Below the pieces are notes generated by a model that made no database searches, was not told the DNA's origin, and worked only from the letters and a program-made list of their open reading frames with translations. Below are positions 8,548-17,100 of a stretch of 64,000 nt of DNA, piece after piece (positions within the stretch are counted from its first letter, which is position 1; each line of letters starts with the position of its first letter). The DNA is taken from contig CAVYAT010000001.1 in assembly GCA_963766605.1 (NCBI GenBank), positions 434,001 through 498,000 of the forward strand, read 5' to 3'. Origin of the DNA: AC-49 sp963766605. Lineage in GTDB: Bacteria; Actinomycetota; Thermoleophilia; Solirubrobacterales; Solirubrobacteraceae. A program made the position numbers and the translations under genes.

Positions 8548-8987
8548 CTCGACTCAACCGCCTGCTTGATCGCCGCGCCGAACTCGTCGGCGCCCTTGTT
8601 GGCCGCGCGCGCCGCGGGTCCCACGAACAGCTTGCCAAGGCCGTGGCCGGCGAACTCGTTGAACAGCCGCACCCGCGTCCCGTTCCCGTCGGCCGCCAGG
8701 TCATAGCCACCGGCCGTGACCGTCACGAGGTTCTTGGAGCGCTCGGTCCAGCGGATCTTGCTCGGCGCCTCGAATTCGGTCAGCTCGAACTCGCGCTTGG
8801 TCTTCATGCCGGCGTCCTTGACGGTGCTGCGAAACACGGTGCCGACGCCGGGTGGGCCGTCGCCGACCTGCTCGATCTCAAGCACGCGCGGGCTGAACTT
8901 CGGATCGTTGGTGCCCTGCGCGAGGAACGCGAACACCTCGTCGATCGGACGATCGACGACGGTTGTCAGGTCGAATCCGTGGGGCAT
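8544..8987 (-). CDS. SRPBCC family protein (polyketide cyclase/dehydrase-like)
   Basis: 147 residues with the START-like pattern: first strand (DLTTVVDRP), helix IDEVFAFLAQGTND, then repeated strands (GTVFRSTVKD, KREFELTEFE, KIRWTERS) and a long C-terminal helix with GADEFGAAIKQAV. Such proteins bind or act on small hydrophobic ligands. The start at 8987 is supported by TATCGT at 8995-9000 (minus strand), 7 bases upstream. The gene overlaps the end of the dienelactone-hydrolase gene by 22 bases, so the two are probably cotranscribed even though this internal promoter also looks usable. Confidence 0.8.
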   Translation of the reverse strand: MPHGFDLTTVVDRPIDEVFAFLAQGTNDPKFSPRVLEIEQVGDGPPGVGTVFRSTVKDAGMKTKREFELTEFEAPSKIRWTERSKNLVTVTAGGYDLAADGNGTRVRLFNEFAGHGLGKLFVGPAARAANKGADEFGAAIKQAVESS

Positions 8988-9712
8988 GCGGGCGACGATA
9001 GCGCAGCGTCGAGCAGGCTCCCGATCCGCCGCCATGCGTCGGCGGCCTGCTGCGGCGCGTAGGTGTCGCGGCGGTCGCACAGGAAGCCGTGCGGCGTGCC
9101 GGGGTAGACGACGATCTCGTGCTCGACGCCGGCCGCCTGGAGCGCTGCGGTGATCGCGTCGCGGTCGGCGGCCGAGACGGCATGGTCCTCGGAGCCGGTG
9201 AGGATCAGCACGCGACCGCCGAGGCCCGGCGTCAGCGTCAGCGTCGGCTCCGGCCGGCTGAGGCCGATGTCGGTGCCGGCGAGCCAGCCCGGATAGGCGC
9301 AGATGACGGGGTCGACGTCGAGTGCGGTCGCGGCGAGGTAGGCGACATGGCCGCCGAGGCTCAGCCCGAGCAACGCGACACGGGGCGCGCCGCCGGCACG
9401 CAGGTGCTCGACGGCGGCGCGGACGTCAGCGATCGCCCCGTCGCGCTTCAGTTCGCCCAGCAGCTGGAAGCCGCGGTCGCGGCCCGCCTCGTCGTGGGCC
9501 AGTTCGACCGCCGGCAAGACGCGGTGATACAGCTCGGGCGCAAGCGCCACGAGCCCCAGTCCGGCGAGTCGCTCGCACACCTCGCGCACGTGCGTCGTCA
9601 CGCCGAACAGCTCGTGGCAGACGACGATGCCGCCGCGCGGCCCGTCGCCGGGCGGCCGGGCGACGAACGCCCCCATGCCGCCGGCCAGTTCGATCCGCTC
9701 GGTCAGGATCAT
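8966..9712 (-). CDS. Dienelactone hydrolase-family protein
   Basis: 248 residues of the DLH alpha/beta-hydrolase family. The active-site frame is visible: GIVVCHELFGV (the HExFG element), nucleophile elbow LGLSLGGH, GSEDHAVS with the acid, and GTPHGFLCDRRDTY with the catalytic His. Classic dienelactone hydrolases use Cys at the nucleophile; here it is Ser, so a broader esterase activity is more likely than true dienelactone hydrolysis. It is probably cytoplasmic, with no signal peptide. The start at 9712 is taken from the family N-terminus (MILTERIELAG). It is divergent from the XRE-type regulator. Confidence 0.85.
   Translation of the reverse strand: MILTERIELAGGMGAFVARPPGDGPRGGIVVCHELFGVTTHVREVCERLAGLGLVALAPELYHRVLPAVELAHDEAGRDRGFQLLGELKRDGAIADVRAAVEHLRAGGAPRVALLGLSLGGHVAYLAATALDVDPVICAYPGWLAGTDIGLSRPEPTLTLTPGLGGRVLILTGSEDHAVSAADRDAITAALQAAGVEHEIVVYPGTPHGFLCDRRDTYAPQQAADAWRRIGSLLDAALSSPACPTDST
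8995..9000 (-). promoter_or_regulatory. Leaderless-type -10 of the SRPBCC gene
   Basis: TATCGT on the minus strand ends 7 bases before ATG 8987. It lies inside the 3' end of the upstream hydrolase gene, so it would be an internal operon promoter. Confidence 0.45.
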
Positions 9713-9812
9713 GCTGCGTCCGTACCAGGTGTTCGTGTCTCCATGCCCCGAAACTACCCGCGCGTAAGCCTGGTACTCGGAGCATGTTGTTCCTACTATC
9801 GCGACTACCAGG

Positions 9813-10658
9813 ATGAGTCCTCCACAGGCACCGCAATCCGACGCGGCGCACGAGCTCGGCACACTGCTGCGCGCGCGGCGAGAGTCCCTTCAGCCCGCCG
9901 ACGTCGGGCTGATCGCCGGGCCGCGACGGCGCACGAGCGGGCTGCGCCGCGAGGAGGTCGCGATGCTCGCCGCGATCTCCCCCACCTACTACGCGTTCCT
10001 GGAGCAGGGCCGCGGGGTCCGGCCGTCACGGGCGGTGCTCGACGCTCTGAGCGCGGCGCTCGTGCTCGAGCCGGCCCAGCGCGACTACATCCACGCGTTG
10101 GTCCACGGCGGGCCACCGCCGCCCGACGGCCAGGGGTCGATCGAGATCCTCGCGCCCGGGGTCGCCGAGCTCGTCGACCGTCTCGACCCCCACCCGACGT
10201 ACGTGACCGGCCGATCGTGGGACGTCCTGGCGTCAAACCGCGCGGCGCGGGCGCTGTGGACCGACTGGCCCGCGCTGCCGCCGCCCGAGCGCAACCTGCT
10301 CGCGTGGATGTTCACGCCCGCGGCTCAAGAGGTGTTCGTCGAATGGGAGTCCGAGGCGCGGGCCCAGCTCGCGCGCTTCCGCGGGGCGGCGGCCCGCCAC
10401 CCGGGCGACCCCGCCTTCGCCGACCTGATCGAGCGCCTGCACGCCACCAGCCCCGATGTCCGCGCGTGGTGGCCGCGCCAGGATGTCGCGCCGCTGGGCT
10501 CGGGGCGCAAGCGCCTGCGCCACCCGCAGCTCGGCGAGATCGAACTGCGCCACGTCGTGCTTCAGGTCGCCGACGAGCCCGAGCAGAAGCTCGTCACGTT
10601 CGCTCCTGACCCGGCGCAGGAGGCGCGAATGGCTGAACTGGCCGCTACCGTGGGCTGA
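9813..10658 (+). CDS. XRE-family transcriptional regulator with MmyB-like ligand domain
   Basis: 281 residues. The N-terminal helix-turn-helix carries the actinobacterial signature LGTLLRARRESL ... RRRTSGLRREEVAMLAAIS ... YAFLEQGRGVRPS. The C-terminal domain (about residues 105-280) has the MmyB-like pattern with YVTGRSWDVLASNRAARALW and RNLLAWMF, which binds small hydrophobic ligands in characterised relatives. Such regulators usually control the divergent gene, here the DLH-family hydrolase 100 bases away. A TACTAT element at 9794-9799 gives a leader of a few bases. Its TGA overlaps the ATG of the next gene. Confidence 0.92.
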   Translation: MSPPQAPQSDAAHELGTLLRARRESLQPADVGLIAGPRRRTSGLRREEVAMLAAISPTYYAFLEQGRGVRPSRAVLDALSAALVLEPAQRDYIHALVHGGPPPPDGQGSIEILAPGVAELVDRLDPHPTYVTGRSWDVLASNRAARALWTDWPALPPPERNLLAWMFTPAAQEVFVEWESEARAQLARFRGAAARHPGDPAFADLIERLHATSPDVRAWWPRQDVAPLGSGRKRLRHPQLGEIELRHVVLQVADEPEQKLVTFAPDPAQEARMAELAATVG

Positions 10659-11833
10659 TGCTCGCCGCGTTGCTGGCGCTGGCCGCGATCGCCCACCCCG
10701 CTCCCAAGGTCACGCTCAAGATGCCGACCCCCGGCGGCGTCGAGCTGCGGGTGCTGAAGATCGACGCCAAGCTGCGCCCCGGCACGAAGGCGCCCCAGCA
10801 CCTCGTTCTGAAGGCGAGCGGGGCGTCGAAGCTGCCGGCGAGCGTCGCGGTCGTCGGCACGATCCGCCGGCTGCGCCACGCGCCCGCCCACCACGCCGTG
10901 TACTTGGGCCTCGTCGCGGCGTTTCGCTCGCAGGCGCCGGCGAGCGCCCGCGCCGCCGACGACGGGCGCGACGACGTCCCCGACGCGCTGGCCGGGATCC
11001 TGTCCCTCGGCAGCCTCGAGCACCACCCGGAGATCAAGGTGACGCCGCGCGTCGGGTTCCACATCGAGACGCGGCGCAACCGCGACACCGACCGGTTCGA
11101 GGACGTGCTCGTCCCCGACGGCTATCAGCTGCAGTCGCGCTCGTCGACCGGCGAGCCGCACATCGTGCCCGTCTCCGAGAAGCTCGGCGACGTCCTCGAC
11201 GAGCTCAAGCTGGCGCAGGGCGCGATCGACAAGCTCGGCCTGCCGTCGGCATTTGACGACCGCCACGCGTTCAGCTGGACCGTGAGCGGCGACTCGACGA
11301 GCTCCACCGCGCCCGCGGACAACCAGGTGATCAAGGACATCCTCGAGCTGCTGGACGGCAAGCTCCCGGTCGCCGAGGTGACCGGCGATCTGCTCGGCCC
11401 GCTGAACAAGATCGCCCCGGGGCGGTTCGGGGCCGGCGCGCTGAGCCCCTCGTTGCCTCCGGCAAAGCATGTCGTCTGCCGCGTGTCGTCCAGCTTCACG
11501 ATCGTCGCGCCGCCGTCGAACGGCCTGAGCTTCGAGGGCCCGCCGGTCCTCGATGTGCCGATGGGCGCCCTGGACCCGCGGGGTACGCTCACCGACACGG
11601 CGACGAAGAAGGCGCCGACCCCTGCGCCCTGGACCGGCGTGAGGTTCAAGACGTCCTACGAGGGCCGCGCGCGCACCGGCGACGACCCGGCCGACCACTG
11701 GGAGTACGTGATCCAGTTCAACGGCTCGGGCTCGGGCTCGCAGCCGCTGGGACCCAACCGCACGTGGAGCTACGCGGTCACCTACACGCTCGAAGCGGAC
11801 GCCTGTCCGCAGGGCTCCAAGCCGGTGCGCTGA
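10658..11833 (+). CDS. Exported protein of unknown function
   Basis: 391 residues. A short hydrophobic N-terminus (MLAALLALAAIAHPAP) looks like a minimal signal peptide. The rest is strand-rich with Lys/Pro-rich segments, a DDGRDDVPDALAGIL motif at about residue 103, and a Gly/Ser-rich piece near the C-terminus. I do not recognise a family. The ATG overlaps the stop of the XRE regulator (TGATG). A TACCGT element also sits 6 bases upstream (10646-10651), so it may be read both from the operon and as a separate leaderless message. It is followed, again by TGATG, by a small lipoprotein gene. Confidence 0.65.
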   Translation: MLAALLALAAIAHPAPKVTLKMPTPGGVELRVLKIDAKLRPGTKAPQHLVLKASGASKLPASVAVVGTIRRLRHAPAHHAVYLGLVAAFRSQAPASARAADDGRDDVPDALAGILSLGSLEHHPEIKVTPRVGFHIETRRNRDTDRFEDVLVPDGYQLQSRSSTGEPHIVPVSEKLGDVLDELKLAQGAIDKLGLPSAFDDRHAFSWTVSGDSTSSTAPADNQVIKDILELLDGKLPVAEVTGDLLGPLNKIAPGRFGAGALSPSLPPAKHVVCRVSSSFTIVAPPSNGLSFEGPPVLDVPMGALDPRGTLTDTATKKAPTPAPWTGVRFKTSYEGRARTGDDPADHWEYVIQFNGSGSGSQPLGPNRTWSYAVTYTLEADACPQGSKPVR

Positions 11834-12390
11834 TGCGCTTCGCGGCGACCGGCGCCGCCGTCACCGCCGCGCTCGCGCTGGGCGCGTGCGGAGCGGGCTC
11901 GTCGCCCCACGCCACGACCCTCGCCGCGCCGCCGGCGGCGACCCTCACCTCCCCCTCGACCTCATCGGCCGTGCCGATCCCGCCGTCCCGCGGCCACTCG
12001 CTGCCCTCGACCGCGAGTCCGCAGGACGTGATCCGGGCGTGGGCCGACACCCTGCGCCACGGTCAGATCGCCTCGGCCGCGCGGTTCTTCGCGCTGCCGA
12101 GCGTGATCGCCAACGGGACCCCGCCGATCGAGCTGCGCACGCGCGCCGACGTGCGGGTGTTCAACCAGACCCTGCCGTGCGGCGCCGTTCTGATCAGCAC
12201 GTCGCCGGGCCCGCACGGGCTCGTCATCGCCAAGCTGCGGCTGACCGAGCGCCCGGGGCCGGGAACGTGCGGCAGCGGCGTCGGGCAGACGGCCGAGACG
12301 GCGTTCCGAATCCGCAACGGCCAGATCCACGAGTGGCTGCGCCTTCCGTACTCGCCCAAGGGAGACACTCCCTCGGGCACGCCCTCGTGA
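11833..12390 (+). CDS. Putative lipoprotein of unknown function
   Basis: 185 residues. The N-terminus MRFAATGAAVTAALALGACGAG has a lipobox (LGAC), so the protein is probably anchored outside the membrane through Cys19. A Ser/Thr/Pro-rich linker follows at about residues 25-60. The remaining 120 residues resemble the SnoaL/NTF2-like layout (PQDVIRAWADTLRHGQIASAARFF ... VFNQTLPCG ... AFRIRNGQIHEWLRL), a small cup-shaped fold. The ATG overlaps the previous stop. Role unknown; coupling to the upstream exported protein suggests they act together. Confidence 0.65.
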   Translation: MRFAATGAAVTAALALGACGAGSSPHATTLAAPPAATLTSPSTSSAVPIPPSRGHSLPSTASPQDVIRAWADTLRHGQIASAARFFALPSVIANGTPPIELRTRADVRVFNQTLPCGAVLISTSPGPHGLVIAKLRLTERPGPGTCGSGVGQTAETAFRIRNGQIHEWLRLPYSPKGDTPSGTPS

Positions 12391-12406
12391 CCGCTGAGAC
12401 GGCCGC

Positions 12407-12685
12407 TCAGGCGGCGGCGGTGCCGTAGCGCTCGGCGGCGCGGGCGCGGGCCTTGGCGGCCTCGACCTCGCGGTTCTTCGGCGGCGCGTTGGTGATGAGC
12501 GCGTCGAGGTAGCGCGTGGTCACGGCGGTGATCTCGTCGACCGCGTGCTCGAACGCCGCCTCGTTGGCCTTCGAGGGCTTGGTGAACCCGCCGACCTTGC
12601 GGACGAACTGGATCGCCGACGCGCGCACCTCGTCCGTGGTCGCCGGCGGGTCGAAGTTGTGGAGCTGACGGATGTTCCGGCACAT
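12407..12685 (-). CDS. DUF2277 family protein
   Basis: 92 residues that match the DUF2277 family: start MCRNIRQLHNFDPPAT, central VRKVGGFTKPSKANEAAF, and an end rich in Arg/Glu. The family is common in actinobacteria and has no established function. The start is fixed by TAACCT at 12692-12697 (minus strand), exactly 6 bases before ATG 12685. It lies just after the TetR gene and is read in the same direction. Confidence 0.88.
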   Translation of the reverse strand: MCRNIRQLHNFDPPATTDEVRASAIQFVRKVGGFTKPSKANEAAFEHAVDEITAVTTRYLDALITNAPPKNREVEAAKARARAAERYGTAAA

Positions 12686-12691
12686 AGGGCC

Positions 12692-12697
12692 AGGTTA
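12692..12697 (-). promoter_or_regulatory. Leaderless-type -10 of the DUF2277 gene
   Basis: TAACCT on the minus strand, 6-base spacer GGCCCT, then ATG. It overlaps the last codons of the TetR gene upstream. Confidence 0.55.
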
Positions 12698-13306
12698 CCG
12701 CGAGGTCAGCCGCGCGGCCGCCTGCGAATGTCCGGCGGCGGCGAACGCGACGTCGACGGCCGTGCGGCAGCGATCACGCAAGGTGCGGTCGCTGATCAGC
12801 CCGGCGCCCCACTGGTGGGCGGCTCCGCCGCAGGCGGTGGTGATCGTCGTGCCGAGCCGGCGCAGGTCGAGGTCCGCGCGGATCTGGCCGCGGCCGGCCG
12901 CCGCCCGCAGGCAGGCGACGAGCTGCGGCGTCGGGTCGCTGCGCAGCAGCCGCGCGCTCTGCGTCCAGTGTGCGAGCACGTGACGGTAGACGGCGGCGTC
13001 GGCGCAGAACGTGTCGACGACGGCCGTGACGATCGCCGTCGCGTGGACAAGCGGATCTTCGGCGTCGTCCGGCGGCGACAGATCGACCGCGGCCAGCATG
13101 TCATCCGCCAGCGCGGCCCAGATGCTCTCGCGCGGGCCGATCAGGTTGAAGACCGTCGCCGGGGCGACCTCGGCGCGCTGCGCGATCCGCTCGACGCTCG
13201 GCGACTCGTGCGGCGCCTCGCGCAGCAGCTCGCGCGTGGCCTCGAGGATCCGGGCGATCCGGCGCTCGCGGTTGCGCTCGCGAAGCCCGCCGGGCGCCGG
13301 GGTCAT
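12695..13306 (-). CDS. TetR-family transcriptional regulator
   Basis: 203 residues with a TetR helix-turn-helix in the first 55 (RERNRERRIARILEATREL, SVERIAQRAEVAPATVFNLI) and an all-helical C-terminal domain ending in TACGGAAHQWGAG. Its ATG overlaps the stop of the alpha/beta hydrolase (ATGA), so both come from one transcript. A perfect 11-bp inverted repeat covers that transcript's promoter (14154-14181). The natural reading is that this protein represses its own operon and is released by a ligand related to the hydrolase's substrate. Confidence 0.88.
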   Translation of the reverse strand: MTPAPGGLRERNRERRIARILEATRELLREAPHESPSVERIAQRAEVAPATVFNLIGPRESIWAALADDMLAAVDLSPPDDAEDPLVHATAIVTAVVDTFCADAAVYRHVLAHWTQSARLLRSDPTPQLVACLRAAAGRGQIRADLDLRRLGTTITTACGGAAHQWGAGLISDRTLRDRCRTAVDVAFAAAGHSQAAARLTSR

Positions 13307-14154
13307 CGCACCGCGGCGAGGAAGCCGGTGACGGCGTCGGTGAAGCGGTCGTTGTCGTCGCCGGCGACCATATGGGCCGCGCCGCTGACGTCGACGACCT
13401 CGGCGTGCGGGACCAGCTCGGCGAACTCCTCGACGATCTCCGGGCTGATGACGTCGCTGATCGCTCCGCGCACGAGCAGCGTCGGGAGCGTCAGCGCCTC
13501 GGCGGCCGCCCGCTTGCGGGCGAGTGTCCGCTCCCGGCTCTCGGGGTCGCCGAGCGATCCGGGCGCGCCGAGCAGCCGCGGGTCCCAGTGCCAGTGCCAG
13601 CGGCCGTCGCGGAGGCGCAGGTTGCGCCGCAGGCCCGCCGTGTCGCCGCGCGGCTCGCGATGGGGCAGGTAGGCGGCGACGGCGGCCGCCGCCTCGTCGG
13701 GGCTGGCGAATCCGTCGGGCGCGCCGCGCATGAACGCGACGATCCGGTCGGTCCCGGCGAGCTCGAAGCGGTGCGCGACGTCGACGAGGACGAGCGCTTC
13801 GGCGTCCGCGTGCGGCGACTCGCCGACCGCCAGCAGCGCCGCCATGCCGCCCAGCGACGCGCCGACCAGCACCGGCGGCGCGCCGAGCGCCGCCACGATC
13901 GCGCGCACGTCGCCGACGAACGCGTCGACGCTGTAGTCGCCGTCCGGCGATCGGTCGCTGTCGCCGTGGCCGCGGAGGTCGACGGCGATCGCGCTCCGGC
14001 CGGTGCCGGCCAGCGACATGCCGGTCGCGCCCCAGGCGTGGCGCGTCTGGCCGCCGCCGTGCAGCAGCACGACCGGCGGGGCGTCGGCGTCGCCGAAGCG
14101 GTCGGCGCGCAGCGTCAGCCCGTCGGACGTCGTGAATTCGACCGGGGTCGGCAC
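13303..14154 (-). CDS. Alpha/beta hydrolase
   Basis: 283 residues with the standard fold: PPVVLLHGGGQTRHAW (oxyanion loop), DLRGHGDSDRS, nucleophile elbow VGASLGGMAAL (Ser at about residue 99), acid near TLLVRGAISDV, and His in GAAHMVAGDD. No signal peptide. GTG 14154 is the start: the family sequence begins there and TATTCT lies 7 bases upstream, embedded in the inverted repeat. It is the first gene of the hydrolase-TetR operon. The substrate is unknown; an epoxide hydrolase, esterase or haloalkane-dehalogenase-like role cannot be separated by sequence alone. Confidence 0.88.
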   Translation of the reverse strand: MPTPVEFTTSDGLTLRADRFGDADAPPVVLLHGGGQTRHAWGATGMSLAGTGRSAIAVDLRGHGDSDRSPDGDYSVDAFVGDVRAIVAALGAPPVLVGASLGGMAALLAVGESPHADAEALVLVDVAHRFELAGTDRIVAFMRGAPDGFASPDEAAAAVAAYLPHREPRGDTAGLRRNLRLRDGRWHWHWDPRLLGAPGSLGDPESRERTLARKRAAAEALTLPTLLVRGAISDVISPEIVEEFAELVPHAEVVDVSGAAHMVAGDDNDRFTDAVTGFLAAVR

Positions 14155-14181
14155 TAAACTTAGAATAGCATCTAAGTTTAG
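14154..14181 (-). promoter_or_regulatory. Inverted-repeat operator overlapping a leaderless promoter
   Basis: CTAAACTTAGA (14154-14164) and TCTAAGTTTAG (14171-14181) form a perfect 11-bp inverted repeat with a 6-base spacer. On the minus strand the -10 element TATTCT (14162-14167) lies inside it, and the GTG start of the hydrolase begins at the repeat's edge. A protein bound here would cover the -10 region and start site. The obvious candidate is the TetR protein encoded second in the operon. Confidence 0.75.
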
Positions 14182-14189
14182 ATGACTGT

Positions 14190-17100
14190 CTACAGCGGCA
14201 CGATGTCCTGGTGCAGCAGGCGCAGCGCCGTCGGCTTGCTCGGGTGGATCGGAACGTAGAGCGCGCCGCTGCCCCGGGAGTCGGTCGGCAGGACCTCGAA
14301 CTGCTCAACGTACAGCCGCGCCGTGCCGTTCTTGGGCAGCTTGACGTTCTTGGCCGTCCAGGTCGTCAGCCCGCTCTGCGCGGTCTTGGCCTTCATCGCG
14401 ATCGGCTTGCCGAACGCCTTCCAGCCGAGCAACGGGTCGGCGACCGTCGTGTCGCGGAACTCGACCGTGACCTGCGCGACGCCCGGCGCCTCGGCCTTGC
14501 CCGCGAGGTCCGCCGCGTTGGTGTACGAGTAGCCGCTGAGGCTGACGCTGGTCAGCAGCTTGGAATTGGCGGCCGAGCGCGTCACCGTGACCGTGCGCCC
14601 GGGCTCCAGCGACATGATGTCGGCGAGCACGACCCGTCCCAGCTCGAGCCCGGTCAGCGAGCTGGGCTGGTAGCGGGCGACGGCCAGCCGGATCATCGGC
14701 GTGTAGGCCTTGCCGATGTTGATGAGCACGTCGCAGTACCAGAGCTTGCGCTCGGGGTCGAACGCGACGGGGTGCCCGGCGACGTTGACCTTGACGCCGG
14801 CCCGCTCGTCGATCGACAGGTTCGTGGCATGCGCCTCGGGCGGCGATTTGGGGAACGTCGCCAGCGTCGGGTGCAGCGCCGGGAGCTTGGCCCCATCGAA
14901 CACCGGGTCGGCGCCCCAGTCGCTGACGAACAGCGAGGACGCGTCGTCGACCGGCTCCGCCGGGCCCGGATGCGGCTCGGCCTTCGGCCACGTGAGCACG
15001 CCGAGCAGCTCGCCGACGCCCGAGCTCCACCACGGGCGCTCCATGTAGATCCGCAGCGCCGACGGCGAGCGCACGCTGGACTTCGTGTGGCCGCGACTCT
15101 TGCCGGACGGCGTCGCCCACTGGTAGATCGGCACCACCTCGCGGATCCGGATCGACGCGGGGCGGGCGCTCGAGTCGATGCTGACCGTCTTCGGCGTGAC
15201 GCACAGGCGGCTGACCGGCGGCAGGTACGTCACCGTCACCTCGACGCCCGGCGCGGCGGCAAGGAAAGCGATCGACGCCGGCGCTGCGGCGTTGACCGCG
15301 AAGTGCGTGCCCTCCACGTAGGTGGCCGAGCCGACCTTGGCGGCGACCTTGACCGAGCCCGGCTCGACGCCGATCGGATCGAGGGCCGCCGTCGTCCCGG
15401 GCGTTGCGACGACGTCCAGCGTCTCGACGAAGTACTCCGTGAAGCGGCTCGTCGCGTTGGTCGAGTACGTGATCACGCGGTGCTTGGTGTCGAAGAACTC
15501 CTGGCGCCCTTGGATGTCGTCGGTGTCCGGGCCACCGTCGGCGGCGATCGTGATCGGGAACACGGGCCGGTCGATCGTGACGCCGGCCGTGTCGGGCGCG
15601 CCCGGGCCCGACGGGTCGCCCGGGATGGACGGGTCGTCGACCGGCTCGTTCCACTGGGCCAGCAGGTCGACCTTGCTCGTGCTCTTGCGGCTGACCGGGA
15701 TGAACTCGCCGCGCAGGTTGGCGAACGTGTCGCCGGGATCGCGGTTGGAGGCGAGGACGAACTCCGGCGTCAGCAGCGGCTGGCGCACCGCGTAGACGAG
15801 CTCGAGCTCGGTGTACGGCGTGATCGCCCAGTTCTGACCCGTGGCCGCGGCGGTCTTCTTGGCGATCGGGACCTGGCCTGGACCGCCGAACGTGTCGGCC
15901 ACCCAGCCGTAGACGCCGAGCAGCGCGAGGTCGGCGTCGGTGAGGTTGCCCGTGCTCAGCCGCGCGACCGCGGTGTCGCCCTTGGTCAGGGCGAAGGTGA
16001 CGGCGCGCTGGGCCAGGTCGGCGGTCAGCAGCGCCGCCGGGCCGGGCGCGAGCACCAGCCGGTACGGACGGTAGTCGGGCCACGCGTGGCCCGCCGCGGG
16101 CGAGAAGTCGGGCACGATCGAATGGCCCGCCAGCGGCCCGTCGGTGACCGTCAGCGCCGCGCCTCGGGCCAGCGGGTCGGGCAGGTAGGGCACCGGGTCG
16201 GTCGGGACGATCTCGGCGTCGGGGTAGAGCGCGCTCTCGCGCGCGGCAATCAGCGTGTACGTGGTCTTGTCGAGCGTCACCGAGCCGGGTGTGCCGACGT
16301 CGAACATGCCGTGGTGCTCGGCGAACAGCTGCGAGCTGCGCGGCGGGGCGAGGCCGCGGACCGACGTCTCCACCGACTCCGTGTCGAAGTTGCCGCGGAT
16401 GACCAGCCGCTTCAGCGACTCGCCGGGCCGCGGGTCGAGGCCGGCCGCCAGGAAGCGGTGGACGGCCGGCGAGGCGACCGGCTCCATGCGCCGGTACGGC
16501 GCCGGGGTCGACACGACCTTGTCGGGGTCGCCGACGTTTGCACCCGCGCCGATGTCGATCACGTTGCCCGTGATGTCGACGATCCGCATCCGCAGCGCGT
16601 AGGTCGTGCCGAAGCGCAGCCGCGGCAGCGAGCCCGGCTTGACGCCGAGCTTCGTCTGCAGCTGCGAGAACGGCCCCGGCGCGACCCCGCCGCCGGCCGC
16701 CGTGCCGTCGTCCTGGATCGGCGTCCCCGGGCGCGGGCCGGCGAGGCTCCAGCCGTCCCAGCGCACGAGGTTCTCGGCCAGGTTGAGCTGCGTCGGGGTG
16801 GCCGAGCCGCCGGGCATCGTCGGCGGCGCGTCGATCGCCGCCTCGTCGGCCGCGGTCAGCGCCGGCAGCGCGCCGGACACGTAGCTGCCCGTGCGCATCG
16901 CGGTCGAGTTCCAACCGCCGCCGGTCGAGTCGTGGACGTCGAGCACGTAGCCGCGGACGAGGTCCTCGGCGAACAGCACCGGGGCGGTGGGCAGGCCGGC
17001 CATCAGCGTGGCGGAGCGGTCGAGCTTGGAGACGAACGTCAAACCGCGATTGACAGCGGTCACGGTCAGCCCGCCGGAGCGCAGCGTCGGCGGCGCGAAG

